Under the pieces are notes generated by a model, which made no database searches, was not told the origin of the DNA, and saw nothing but the letters and a program-made list of their open reading frames with translations. Of a stretch of DNA of 64,000 nt, positions 26,063 through 33,211 are shown piece after piece (within the stretch, counting starts at the first letter, position 1; every line of letters begins with the position of its first letter). Origin of the DNA: Putridiphycobacter roseus (lineage in GTDB: Bacteria > Bacteroidota > Bacteroidia > Flavobacteriales_D > Crocinitomicaceae); contig NZ_QKSB01000003.1 of the NCBI RefSeq assembly GCF_003234935.1, forward strand, positions 248,001 through 312,000, in the 5' to 3' direction. The position numbers were made by a program, and so were the translations under genes.

Positions 26063-26548
26063 ATGTTAGAAGATACCAATCAAGAAGTTCAAGCTGCTTT
26101 AAAAGAAAATATTGTAGAGGTATTTGAAGACAAATACATGAGCATATTTCGTTTAGAGAGTTTGGCTGCATTCGAAATTAAATACAGTAAGGAAATCTAC
26201 AATTCATTTAATTTTCAAGATGCTATAGAAGTGATGGATCAAACTATTGTAGAAATTAAAAAGCAATTACAAGCGGGATTTAAGTATGACACTATTCTTT
26301 TCAACCTTTTAGATGGTGGCCCAATAGCGACTCCCCAAGTTCAAGAATTTGTTGCTACAGTATTTTATCCTTTTTTCAGCAAAAAAGGTATCCAAAACAA
26401 AATCTATTGTTCGCCAGAAACCATTATACCAATACTCATGAAGTCCACAAACGATAATACAGCATTAAACCAAGAAAATAACCATCCTTTTTTCACCAAT
26501 AGGGAGGATTCCATTTGTCATATAAAAAATACATCCATTATCGACTGA
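26063..26548 (+). CDS. Unknown protein, second of the tandem paralogous pair
   Basis: 161 residues, soluble, acidic N-terminus, unlike its basic upstream twin. Shared marks are L-E-S-L-A-A-F-E-I-K-Y, K-K-Q-L-Q-A-G-F-K-Y, L-L-D-G-G, F-Y-P-F-F and I-Q-N-K-I-Y-C. Spacing to the first copy is 160 bp and includes a TATATTTG (25933-25940) of -7 type, so it may have its own promoter. A hairpin follows 33 bp after the stop. Function unknown. Confidence 0.6.
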   Translation: MLEDTNQEVQAALKENIVEVFEDKYMSIFRLESLAAFEIKYSKEIYNSFNFQDAIEVMDQTIVEIKKQLQAGFKYDTILFNLLDGGPIATPQVQEFVATVFYPFFSKKGIQNKIYCSPETIIPILMKSTNDNTALNQENNHPFFTNREDSICHIKNTSIID

Positions 26549-26581
26549 TTTCAAATAGCATTGGCAAAACGGATGGTAAAG

Positions 26582-26619
26582 TCTATTAGAAATTCTTATC
26601 ATCATTCTAATAGATACTT
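26582..26619 (+). terminator. Hairpin downstream of the tandem pair
   Basis: TCTATTAGAA and TTCTAATAGA are perfect 10-bp arms around a 13-nt loop, followed by TACTTT. It is A/T rich with a short T-run, so it is a plausible but not strong terminator. Confidence 0.5.
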
Positions 26620-26766
26620 TCCATAATACATACCATCACTTAATCAAAAATATTTCAGAATTAAATACTCTCTAGTAAATTTACCCAGTAGATTTATTGG
26701 TTTTCTCTTTCAAATAAACTCGGTTATTTTGACTTGAATTTTTATAATTTAATCCTACATTTGGAC

Positions 26767-26997
26767 ATGCAAAGTCAAGTTGACAATAGAAAAGAATTAG
26801 TAGAAGCCATTAATTATAAAATGCCTTTTGGAAAATACGCTGGACAAGCTTTATTGACTATTCCTGAACCTTATTTTGTTTGGTTTTCTAATAAAGGATT
26901 TCCGGATAATAAACTGGGAAAATACATGCGCTTGATGCATGAAATAAAAATAAATGGATTGGAAAAAGATTTATATATCTTTTTAAAGCGAGACTGA
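26767..26997 (+). CDS. DUF3820-family protein
   Basis: 76 residues from ATG 26767 (the frame is open upstream). The sequence K-M-P-F-G-K-Y-A-G-Q-A-L-L-T-I-P-E-P-Y and W-F-S-N-K-G-F-P-D-N-K-L-G and E-I-K-I-N-G-L carry the DUF3820 signature. The family is widespread and its function is not known. Single gene. Confidence 0.85.
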   Translation: MQSQVDNRKELVEAINYKMPFGKYAGQALLTIPEPYFVWFSNKGFPDNKLGKYMRLMHEIKINGLEKDLYIFLKRD

Positions 26998-27110
26998 CCA
27001 TACTTTTAAGCTTATTTCATCTTTTAAAATAAGCGGAATGGGCAAAAATGGTTTTTAAATCAGACCACTACCCTTATATTATTTTTCTACAGGAACAAGC
27101 TAACATGCCA

Positions 27111-27599
27111 TTAAAATGAAACACCCAGTCCAGTATATATCGCTTCTGGCCAAGCCGCTCCCATTCTAAAAATAAAATTCCCACCTGGTTTTTGGACACG
27201 CCATCCTAAGGCTGCTGACCATGGTGCAAAATCCCCTTTTAAATCACCCGAAATAAAAAAATTAGGTCCTGTGCTTATTTCAAGGTGATGTATTTTTGCG
27301 CCAGTAAATATGCCATATTGTGCTAGCATATACATTCCTCCACCTCCCCAATGTGCTTCTGCTCCATAACCAAATTTTACAAAACTGCTGATGTTTTTTT
27401 GCCATTTATTTTGTTGGAGTAACCTTTCATAATATCCTGTCGCGGTAAAATACAAACCACCGATACCAATATTCGTAGATAGTGCATTTTTATTAAAACC
27501 TACATATTCCGACTCCCGTTCTTGTGACTCTCCTACTTTTGAAAAGGACAAGAAGCAAAGCAGAAATAACGCAGAAGGTATAGAACAATATGATTTCAT
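27111..27599 (-). CDS. Secreted outer-membrane beta-barrel-like protein
   Basis: 162 residues. Signal peptide about 1-25. The remainder alternates polar and aromatic/glycine residues (N-I-G-I-G-G-L-Y-F-T-A-T-G-Y-Y-E-R, G-G-G-G-M-Y-M-L-A-Q-Y-G) and ends in an aromatic residue (G-L-G-V-S-F), as expected for a small outer-membrane barrel. It lies 7 bp after the two-TM protein gene on the same strand. No named family. Confidence 0.65.
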   Translation of the reverse strand: MKSYCSIPSALFLLCFLSFSKVGESQERESEYVGFNKNALSTNIGIGGLYFTATGYYERLLQQNKWQKNISSFVKFGYGAEAHWGGGGMYMLAQYGIFTGAKIHHLEISTGPNFFISGDLKGDFAPWSAALGWRVQKPGGNFIFRMGAAWPEAIYTGLGVSF

Positions 27600-27606
27600 T
27601 TATAGT

Positions 27607-28104
27607 TTAATGAATTTTTTCTTTTACTTTAAAAATAAAATCTTTTAAATTTTTCATCTCCTCGGTGGCTAGTTTTTTTCCGGATTGTGCGATCATAAAA
27701 AAAGCAATACTCAATAAAGCTGCTATAGCCGCGAGATATAATCCCCACATGGTCTCTGCTCCAATATACCATTGACTACTACCAATCATCAGACCGATAA
27801 AAGTACTGAAAATGGTAATAAAGTAACCAAACATAAACATGGTCCATACCGTTGGAGTTGGTGCTAACAAACAACGCATTTGAGTTTGCTTATCTTCCAT
27901 TTTTTCAAATGAAATATCCAAAACAGGTGACCAAAAATGTTTTTTTTCTGGGTGAATCCAAATGGTAAAATGACCATGCCTAACTTTCCCCTGAAATTCT
28001 TCAGGATTATCATGGCGTAAAGCCTCTTTAATCTGCTGAATTATTTCCTGCTCTTCACTTTTAAAAAAAAGTTGAAACCTTGGTCTAAATTTTAAATCTG
28101 ACAT
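27607..28104 (-). CDS. Membrane protein of unknown function
   Basis: 165 residues. A soluble N-terminal part (about 1-85, with F-x-F-K-S-E-E-Q-E and H-F-W-S-P-V-L-D) and two membrane segments (about 88-110 and 118-140), then a basic amphipathic tail. Likely cotranscribed with the outer-membrane protein gene that follows after 7 bp. No recognised family. Confidence 0.6.
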   Translation of the reverse strand: MSDLKFRPRFQLFFKSEEQEIIQQIKEALRHDNPEEFQGKVRHGHFTIWIHPEKKHFWSPVLDISFEKMEDKQTQMRCLLAPTPTVWTMFMFGYFITIFSTFIGLMIGSSQWYIGAETMWGLYLAAIAALLSIAFFMIAQSGKKLATEEMKNLKDFIFKVKEKIH

Positions 28105-28467
28105 AGTATAATTTCTCTAACGTTTATCTTTATTTGACTTGCTATAAATGTAATTTCAGACAGTTGTCTCTTTTTGTCACAGGACAATTTAATCAATAAA
28201 ATTTAGCAATTACTTTAAGCGCATAATAAAATAAATATATAATCCATCCTTTGTTGCAAATAGAAGCTGTTTTTAAAACTTAAACCATTGTATAGCATCT
28301 GTTTTTCACCAATAGTAATGTATTCATTAAGTGATACAAAAATTCCATTTTCATATAAATTATACAATCGTATTATCAAAAAAAAACCTGCACATCAAGT
28401 ACAGGTTTTACTATTTTTTATTAAAAAGCCATGTCAAAGACCAGGCTATTTACTAGTCAAATAACCA
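28105..28467. other. Intergenic region with one terminator
   Basis: About 360 bp between two minus-strand genes. It holds the terminator at 28384-28408 and A/T-rich sequence without a coding frame. No other structure was seen. Confidence 0.55.
28384..28408 (-). terminator. Terminator of the amidase-MCE-redox operon
   Basis: AAACCTG and CAGGTTT arms, with an inner AC/GT pair after one mismatch, and on the minus strand a following run of nine T. It lies 60 nt after the last gene of the operon. Confidence 0.85.
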
Positions 28468-29256
28468 TTAAAGGTCTGCAGCATTTGCAATCATCTCTGC
28501 AATATCCATTACTTCTACTTCCTCTTCTTTATTAAAGCTTTTCACACCATCAGTCATCATGGTATTACAGAAAGGACATCCTGTTGCGATAATATTTGGA
28601 TTAGTCGCTAAAGCGTCACCAGTTCGTTCAACATTAATTTCTTTGTTTCCTTTTTCAGCTTCTTTGAACATTTGTGCACCACCTGCCCCGCAGCATAAAC
28701 CTTTTGACTTGCAACGTTTCATTTCTACCAACTCCGCATCTAGTTTTTCTAAAACCATTCTAGGTGCTTCATATTCACCATTCCCTCTACCTAAATAACA
28801 AGGATCGTGAAATGTAATTTTCTTACCTTTAAAAGAGCCACCTTCTACTTTTAAAATACCATCATTAAACAATTGTTCTAGCAATTGCGTATGGTGAACC
28901 ACTTCATAGTTACCACCTAAATCCGGGTATTCATTTTTCAAGGTATTAAAGCAATGTGGACAAGCGGTTACAATTTTATTAATTTCATAACCATCCAACA
29001 CTTGGATGTTCATCATGGCTTGCATTTGAAACAAGAATTCATTTCCTGCTCTTCTTGCAGGATCGCCAGTACAAGACTCTTCAGTTCCTAACACTGCAAA
29101 TTTCACATTACAGTGGTTGAGTAATTTTACAAATGCTTTGGTTATTTTTTTCGCTCTGTCGTCAAAACTACCAGCACAACCCACCCAAAATAATACATCA
29201 GGTTTTTCACCGGCAGCCATCATTTCTGCCATTGTAGGTACTTTAATATTACTCAT
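28468..29256 (-). CDS. CCG-domain (Fe-S)-binding oxidoreductase subunit, HdrB-like
   Basis: 262 residues with two cysteine-rich CCG domains: V-G-C-A-G-S at the start, A-C-P-H-C-F-N-T-L-K-N-E-Y-P, H-D-P-C-Y-L-G-R, L-C-C-G-A-G-G and G-C-P-F-C. This is the active-site module of heterodisulfide-reductase-type and GlpC/LldE-type proteins, holding an unusual iron-sulfur cluster. It is the last gene of the operon with the membrane Fe-S protein at 29678-31009, with a HAD gene between. Together they resemble the two halves of an HdrDE/EtfAB-menaquinone reductase. The electron donor cannot be read from the sequence. Confidence 0.85.
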   Translation of the reverse strand: MSNIKVPTMAEMMAAGEKPDVLFWVGCAGSFDDRAKKITKAFVKLLNHCNVKFAVLGTEESCTGDPARRAGNEFLFQMQAMMNIQVLDGYEINKIVTACPHCFNTLKNEYPDLGGNYEVVHHTQLLEQLFNDGILKVEGGSFKGKKITFHDPCYLGRGNGEYEAPRMVLEKLDAELVEMKRCKSKGLCCGAGGAQMFKEAEKGNKEINVERTGDALATNPNIIATGCPFCNTMMTDGVKSFNKEEEVEVMDIAEMIANAADL

Positions 29257-29262
29257 CTTTAA

Positions 29263-29688
29263 TTATTTTTTAAATGTTTGAATGGTTGCATTCGTATCTA
29301 TCAAATCTGTAAATTTTCCTTCGTATCTGGTGGCACGCACAATGTGGTTGTCTACCCAATGATAATTACCACCTCTAGGCTTACCCATTAGCATACCATG
29401 GTATTTAAAGCCATGCTTTTTTAACCAAGTTTCCGTCACCTCTCTATGCGCTTCCACTCTAGAAGTGAAGAAAGTAATGATATGGCCTTGGTCGTACCAT
29501 TTATTTAAAGTTTCTAAAGCATCCGGATAAACTTTTGCAGTAACCATTCTTTCTGGTGCTTCATTTGGAATATCATCACAAATAGTCCCATCAATATCAA
29601 TTAAATAATTTTTGACATCTGAAGGTAAAATGGGTGAAACTGTTTCCCCATCAATCTTTAGTTCTCTTAATTTTTTATTAGGCTTCAT
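29263..29688 (-). CDS. HAD-family phosphatase domain protein
   Basis: 141 residues. HAD motif I Y-L-I-D-I-D-G-T-I-C-D with catalytic Asp31 and Asp33, motif II as F-F-T-S-R (about 73-77) and a lysine in M-G-K-P-R-G-G. Short for a stand-alone HAD, without a cap. Similar proteins are often labelled phosphoheptose isomerase in databases; nothing here supports that. It overlaps the membrane Fe-S gene by 11 bp and ends 6 bp before the HdrB-like gene, so it is embedded in the redox unit. Confidence 0.78.
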   Translation of the reverse strand: MKPNKKLRELKIDGETVSPILPSDVKNYLIDIDGTICDDIPNEAPERMVTAKVYPDALETLNKWYDQGHIITFFTSRVEAHREVTETWLKKHGFKYHGMLMGKPRGGNYHWVDNHIVRATRYEGKFTDLIDTNATIQTFKK

Positions 29689-31009
29689 CTTTCCAATTTA
29701 AACGATCAGTTGGAGAAAATTGCCAAGGCGCTTGATTATTTTCAATATTTGTATTCATGGTTGCCAATTCTGCTGGCATTTTTGATTCTTCCATTACTAA
29801 AAACCTTCTAAGGTCTAGGATAATTTCTAATGGATCAATTAATACTGGGCATTCTTGCACACAAGCATTACAACTAGTACAAGCCCATAATTCTTCTTCA
29901 GTAATATAATCACCAAGTAATGACTTGCCATCATTATAGTCGGCACCATTTTTACGTATACCTTCTCCCAACTCTTCTGCACGATCGCGTACATCCATCA
30001 TTATTTTTCGAGGAGACAATAACTTTCCGGTGGTGTTGGCAGGACAAGCCTCCGAACAGCGTCCACATTCGGTACACGTATAGGCATTTAGGATATTCAC
30101 CCAAGATAAATCATTTACATCTTTAGCACCAAACCTTTGCGGAACGGCTCCTTCTTCAGGAGCAGGTGCTGCAAATGGATCGGCTGCAGGGTCTAACATT
30201 AACTTCACCTCTTTGGTCACCGATTCCATATTAGTCATTTTTCCCATTGGTGTTAACTTAGAGAAAAAAGTATTTGGGAATGCCAATAATATGTGCAAGT
30301 GTTTAGAAAAAGGCAAATAATTTAAAAAAGAAAAAACCATGATAATATGTCCCCACCATCCTACTCTTTCAAGAATATGTAAAGTACTTGTTTCCATACC
30401 ACCAAAAACCATTGGTCCAAACCAACTAGAAACAGCAAAGCCTAAACTTCCCTCTCCAGCTAAATGACTTTCACCACGCGCAAACAATACTTCATCTGTT
30501 CCATTCATGGTAAAAATACACATCACCAATACAAACTCCATGTATAAAATAATGTTACCATCTAATTTTGGCCAACCTTTCATTTCTGGCATTTGAAAGC
30601 GCGGTATTTTTAATAAATTTCTTCTGGCTAAAAAGACAAATGTGGCAATTAAGGCCAATACAGATAGTATTTCAATAATACTGATGCTTAAAACATACAA
30701 GCCTCCTAGTGAAGGTTGAAAGAATCGGTGCGTACCAAAGATACCATCTACTAATATTTCAATTAATTCAATTTGTGTAATTACAAAAGCTAGGTATATA
30801 AAAATATGAAAAGTTCCAGCAATTGGCTTTCTGGTCATTTTAGATTGCCCCATAGCCACCTTCGCCATAGTTTTCCAACGTAATTTTTTTTGATCCGTAC
30901 GATCGACTGATTTTCCCAGTTTTATTTTTTGTATTATTTTTCTAATATTCAAGGCAAAAAAGATACCTGCCCCTAGCGTTAGTAATAAAAATATTATGTT
31001 ACTCACCAT
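29678..31009 (-). CDS. Membrane (4Fe-4S) dicluster oxidoreductase with NarI-like cytochrome b part
   Basis: 443 residues. About six membrane segments in the first 245 residues with histidines placed for heme (e.g. His68, His211, His221), then a cytoplasmic part with two 4Fe-4S sites: Cys312, 315, 318, 322 and Cys377, 380, 383, 387. The layout is that of HdrE-HdrC or EtfAB:menaquinone reductase proteins, with the CCG part encoded separately two genes on. Likely passes electrons from a soluble flavoprotein to menaquinone at the inner membrane. The starting region lies 16 bp after the MCE gene. Confidence 0.82.
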   Translation of the reverse strand: MVSNIIFLLLTLGAGIFFALNIRKIIQKIKLGKSVDRTDQKKLRWKTMAKVAMGQSKMTRKPIAGTFHIFIYLAFVITQIELIEILVDGIFGTHRFFQPSLGGLYVLSISIIEILSVLALIATFVFLARRNLLKIPRFQMPEMKGWPKLDGNIILYMEFVLVMCIFTMNGTDEVLFARGESHLAGEGSLGFAVSSWFGPMVFGGMETSTLHILERVGWWGHIIMVFSFLNYLPFSKHLHILLAFPNTFFSKLTPMGKMTNMESVTKEVKLMLDPAADPFAAPAPEEGAVPQRFGAKDVNDLSWVNILNAYTCTECGRCSEACPANTTGKLLSPRKIMMDVRDRAEELGEGIRKNGADYNDGKSLLGDYITEEELWACTSCNACVQECPVLIDPLEIILDLRRFLVMEESKMPAELATMNTNIENNQAPWQFSPTDRLNWKDEA

Positions 31010-31025
31010 GAATTTAACAATTTAA

Positions 31026-32006
31026 TTAGTCTTTAGTTTTTCGTCCAAATACTGAAAAATGAACGTATTTATTAGGATTCTCTTCCATATCATCCAATAA
31101 ATTTTGGATAGATTGATTTGTTTCTAGCAATTCATTATGGAGACTATCCGTATGTAATAATGCACCAATAGTTCCCTCACCTCTATTAACCATGGCTAAA
31201 ACCTCATTCAATTCCAATAATGTTTTACGGGTATCTTCTACCACTGCTTTTATATCCGTATCTGCCAAGGTACTTGAAATGGTTTCTACATTATCAATGG
31301 TTTTACCAATAGAAGTAGATTTAGCAGCTAAATTCCCAGATATACTATCCACATTTACAAGAACCCTATCAATTACAGCCATTTCACTATTTATCATTAC
31401 TGTTAAACTATTGGCCAAGTTACCAAATTTCGAAATCCCTTCTCTAAACTCATACAGACTTTCATCAATAGTATAAGCCGCTGAAGTATCCCAAAAAGAA
31501 TTAATAGAGATGATTATCCCTTCTACGGATCCGATTAATTGTTCTGTTTTTCTTTTTAAAGGTAATAATTCTTTATTAATTTGCTCAGCAATATCCATTT
31601 CCACAAAAGACTTCATGGTATCTCCTGACTGAATGTAAGTTGGATTAGTAACTGCCTGTGTATTTAATACCAGTTCCAAAGCTTTTGTGCCTAGTAAATC
31701 AGAACTAATCATCCCAATTTTAGATTCAGCGGGAATAGCAATAGCATCATCTACTATAGAAAAAGTAACTAAAATTTTAAGTGGATTATCAGGATGGTGT
31801 TCAATACTTTTCACCGCTCCAATTTTTAAACCACTTAATTGAACTTCATTGGATACAGCAATTCCATTCGAATTATCGAATAAGGCATAAAATTCTCGAT
31901 CATTTTCGAAAATTGAATTCCCTTTTAAAAAGTTGACGCCAGAGTACAACAATAAAATCCCTAACACGACAAGCATACCAACTTTAAATTCTTTCGATAT
32001 CTTCAT
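31026..32006 (-). CDS. MCE/MlaD-family protein
   Basis: 326 residues. One N-terminal anchor (about 9-27: V-G-M-L-V-V-L-G-I-L-L-L-Y-S-G), then the MCE domain (about 38-115: V-S-N-E-V-Q-L-S-G-L-K-I-G-A-V, L-L-G-T-K-A-L-E-L), then a helical region to about 310. MCE proteins form hexameric lipid-transport rings between the membranes. It is 2 bp after the amidase gene. No Mla ATPase or permease is next to it, which is common in Bacteroidota; a PqiA-like protein gene lies 3.7 kb away. Confidence 0.9.
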   Translation of the reverse strand: MKISKEFKVGMLVVLGILLLYSGVNFLKGNSIFENDREFYALFDNSNGIAVSNEVQLSGLKIGAVKSIEHHPDNPLKILVTFSIVDDAIAIPAESKIGMISSDLLGTKALELVLNTQAVTNPTYIQSGDTMKSFVEMDIAEQINKELLPLKRKTEQLIGSVEGIIISINSFWDTSAAYTIDESLYEFREGISKFGNLANSLTVMINSEMAVIDRVLVNVDSISGNLAAKSTSIGKTIDNVETISSTLADTDIKAVVEDTRKTLLELNEVLAMVNRGEGTIGALLHTDSLHNELLETNQSIQNLLDDMEENPNKYVHFSVFGRKTKD

Positions 32007-32008
32007 AG

Positions 32009-33160
32009 TTATTCTTTTTCAGCAAATTTAATAGCTTTTTCCAAATTAATTCGTTCTTTGTTCTGAAAAGCCACAATAAAAGCATTCTCAAATCCATCTT
32101 TTCTTAGTAACTTCTTTAAATCATTGGCTTTTTGGAAGGATTTAAAGTTACCAACAGTATACTTGTAAAACCCATTATCAAAATATTCCCAAACAGGCAT
32201 TTGTTTATATTTGACATCATTTAAGTCCTGCACATCCGCATTAGTTTCAATCTGGACCTTAAAAATAACATCATTCTTTTTTACATCTTCTTCGTCCACC
32301 CCAAAATCCGTAATTAGTATACCTGGCTCGGGCCCAACATTTTCGATCTCTTTAGGTGGTATTGGGTCAACTTGATACCCGCTTTCATAGTAAGTTTTAT
32401 AATTATTAAAAGCCGTAAAAAAAGAACCTGCCATCAGTGCTTGATTTGCCGTATCCAATAAAAACTTTTCTTCTTCTTTATTGGTTAAAAAACCAGTCTC
32501 AATTAAAACACTTGGCATGGTTGTTTTATACAACACCAAAAACCCTGCTTGTTTTACGCCCCTATTTACTCTACCAATTTTTTCCATTTCGGTTTGCACT
32601 TTTGCAGCAAACACAATACTATGGTTTAAAAAGGTACTCAATTGTAATTGTCTTGCAATAATAGCATCCACTGACAAATCAAAATCTTTATACTTTTCGC
32701 CTCCATCTTCCTCTAAATGAATGGCAGAATTTTCTCTTTCCGCTACTTTCTCTTGAGAATCAGTTCTATTTAACCCCAACACAAAAGTCTCTGCTCCGCT
32801 TGCGTTAGATCCTGCAGAATTTGCATGAATACAGATAAAAAGATCTGCATTATTCCTATTCGCAATTTGTGCTCTTTCGTTCAATTCTACAAACACATCC
32901 GTCTTTCGTGTGTAAATTAAGTTTATACTAGGATAAGCTTTTTCAATATATGCCCCCAGTTTTAGTGAGATAGCCAATGCAATATCTTTCTCTTTTGCAG
33001 AAGCACCATGACAGCCTTGGTCATGCCCTCCGTGGCCTGGATCAATAACAACAGTTTTTATTCCTCCGAAATATTGGTCCTGTGCATGCGACGGAATTAA
33101 TAAACTCATTACCCCCAACAATAAAATATACTTGAATTTGTTATTAATGGTGACATTCAT
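32009..33160 (-). CDS. N-acetylmuramoyl-L-alanine amidase (Amidase_3) with SPOR-like tail
   Basis: 383 residues. Signal peptide about 1-26. Zinc ligands His43 (V-I-D-P-G-H-G-G), Glu57 (A-K-E-K-D) and His112 (C-I-H-A-N-S-A-G), with catalytic Glu221 (S-V-L-I-E-T-G-F-L). Residues about 290-375 form a SPOR-like domain (Y-F-D-N-G-F-Y-K-Y-T-V-G-N-F ... A-N-D-L-K-K-L-L). It hydrolyses the MurNAc-L-Ala bond in the periplasm, probably at division sites. First gene of the operon amidase-mce-redox; divergent from lptD with 51 bp between starts. Confidence 0.93.
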   Translation of the reverse strand: MNVTINNKFKYILLLGVMSLLIPSHAQDQYFGGIKTVVIDPGHGGHDQGCHGASAKEKDIALAISLKLGAYIEKAYPSINLIYTRKTDVFVELNERAQIANRNNADLFICIHANSAGSNASGAETFVLGLNRTDSQEKVAERENSAIHLEEDGGEKYKDFDLSVDAIIARQLQLSTFLNHSIVFAAKVQTEMEKIGRVNRGVKQAGFLVLYKTTMPSVLIETGFLTNKEEEKFLLDTANQALMAGSFFTAFNNYKTYYESGYQVDPIPPKEIENVGPEPGILITDFGVDEEDVKKNDVIFKVQIETNADVQDLNDVKYKQMPVWEYFDNGFYKYTVGNFKSFQKANDLKKLLRKDGFENAFIVAFQNKERINLEKAIKFAEKE

Positions 33161-33173
33161 TATAATAAAATTT

Positions 33174-33181
33174 TAATTTTG
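33174..33181 (+). promoter_or_regulatory. Candidate -7 box of lptD promoter
   Basis: TAATTTTG fits TAnnTTTG and lies 30 nt before the lptD TTG start. The -33 element is not clear, since its place overlaps the amidase start. Confidence 0.35.
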
Positions 33182-33193
33182 CACATTGTATAA

Positions 33194-33201
33194 CAAAGTT
33201 A
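33194..33201 (-). promoter_or_regulatory. Candidate -7 box of the amidase-mce-redox operon
   Basis: TAACTTTG on the minus strand fits TAnnTTTG and would give a leader of about 27 nt. The nearest TTTG upstream element is at 15 bp instead of the usual 19-21, so confidence is low. Confidence 0.3.
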
Positions 33202-33211
33202 AGACCATAAT

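Noticed and set aside
29263..29688. Phosphoheptose isomerase label for the HAD protein in the redox operon
   Set aside because: The sequence has HAD catalytic aspartates (D-I-D-G-T) and no SIS domain; the label seems to be a propagated error.
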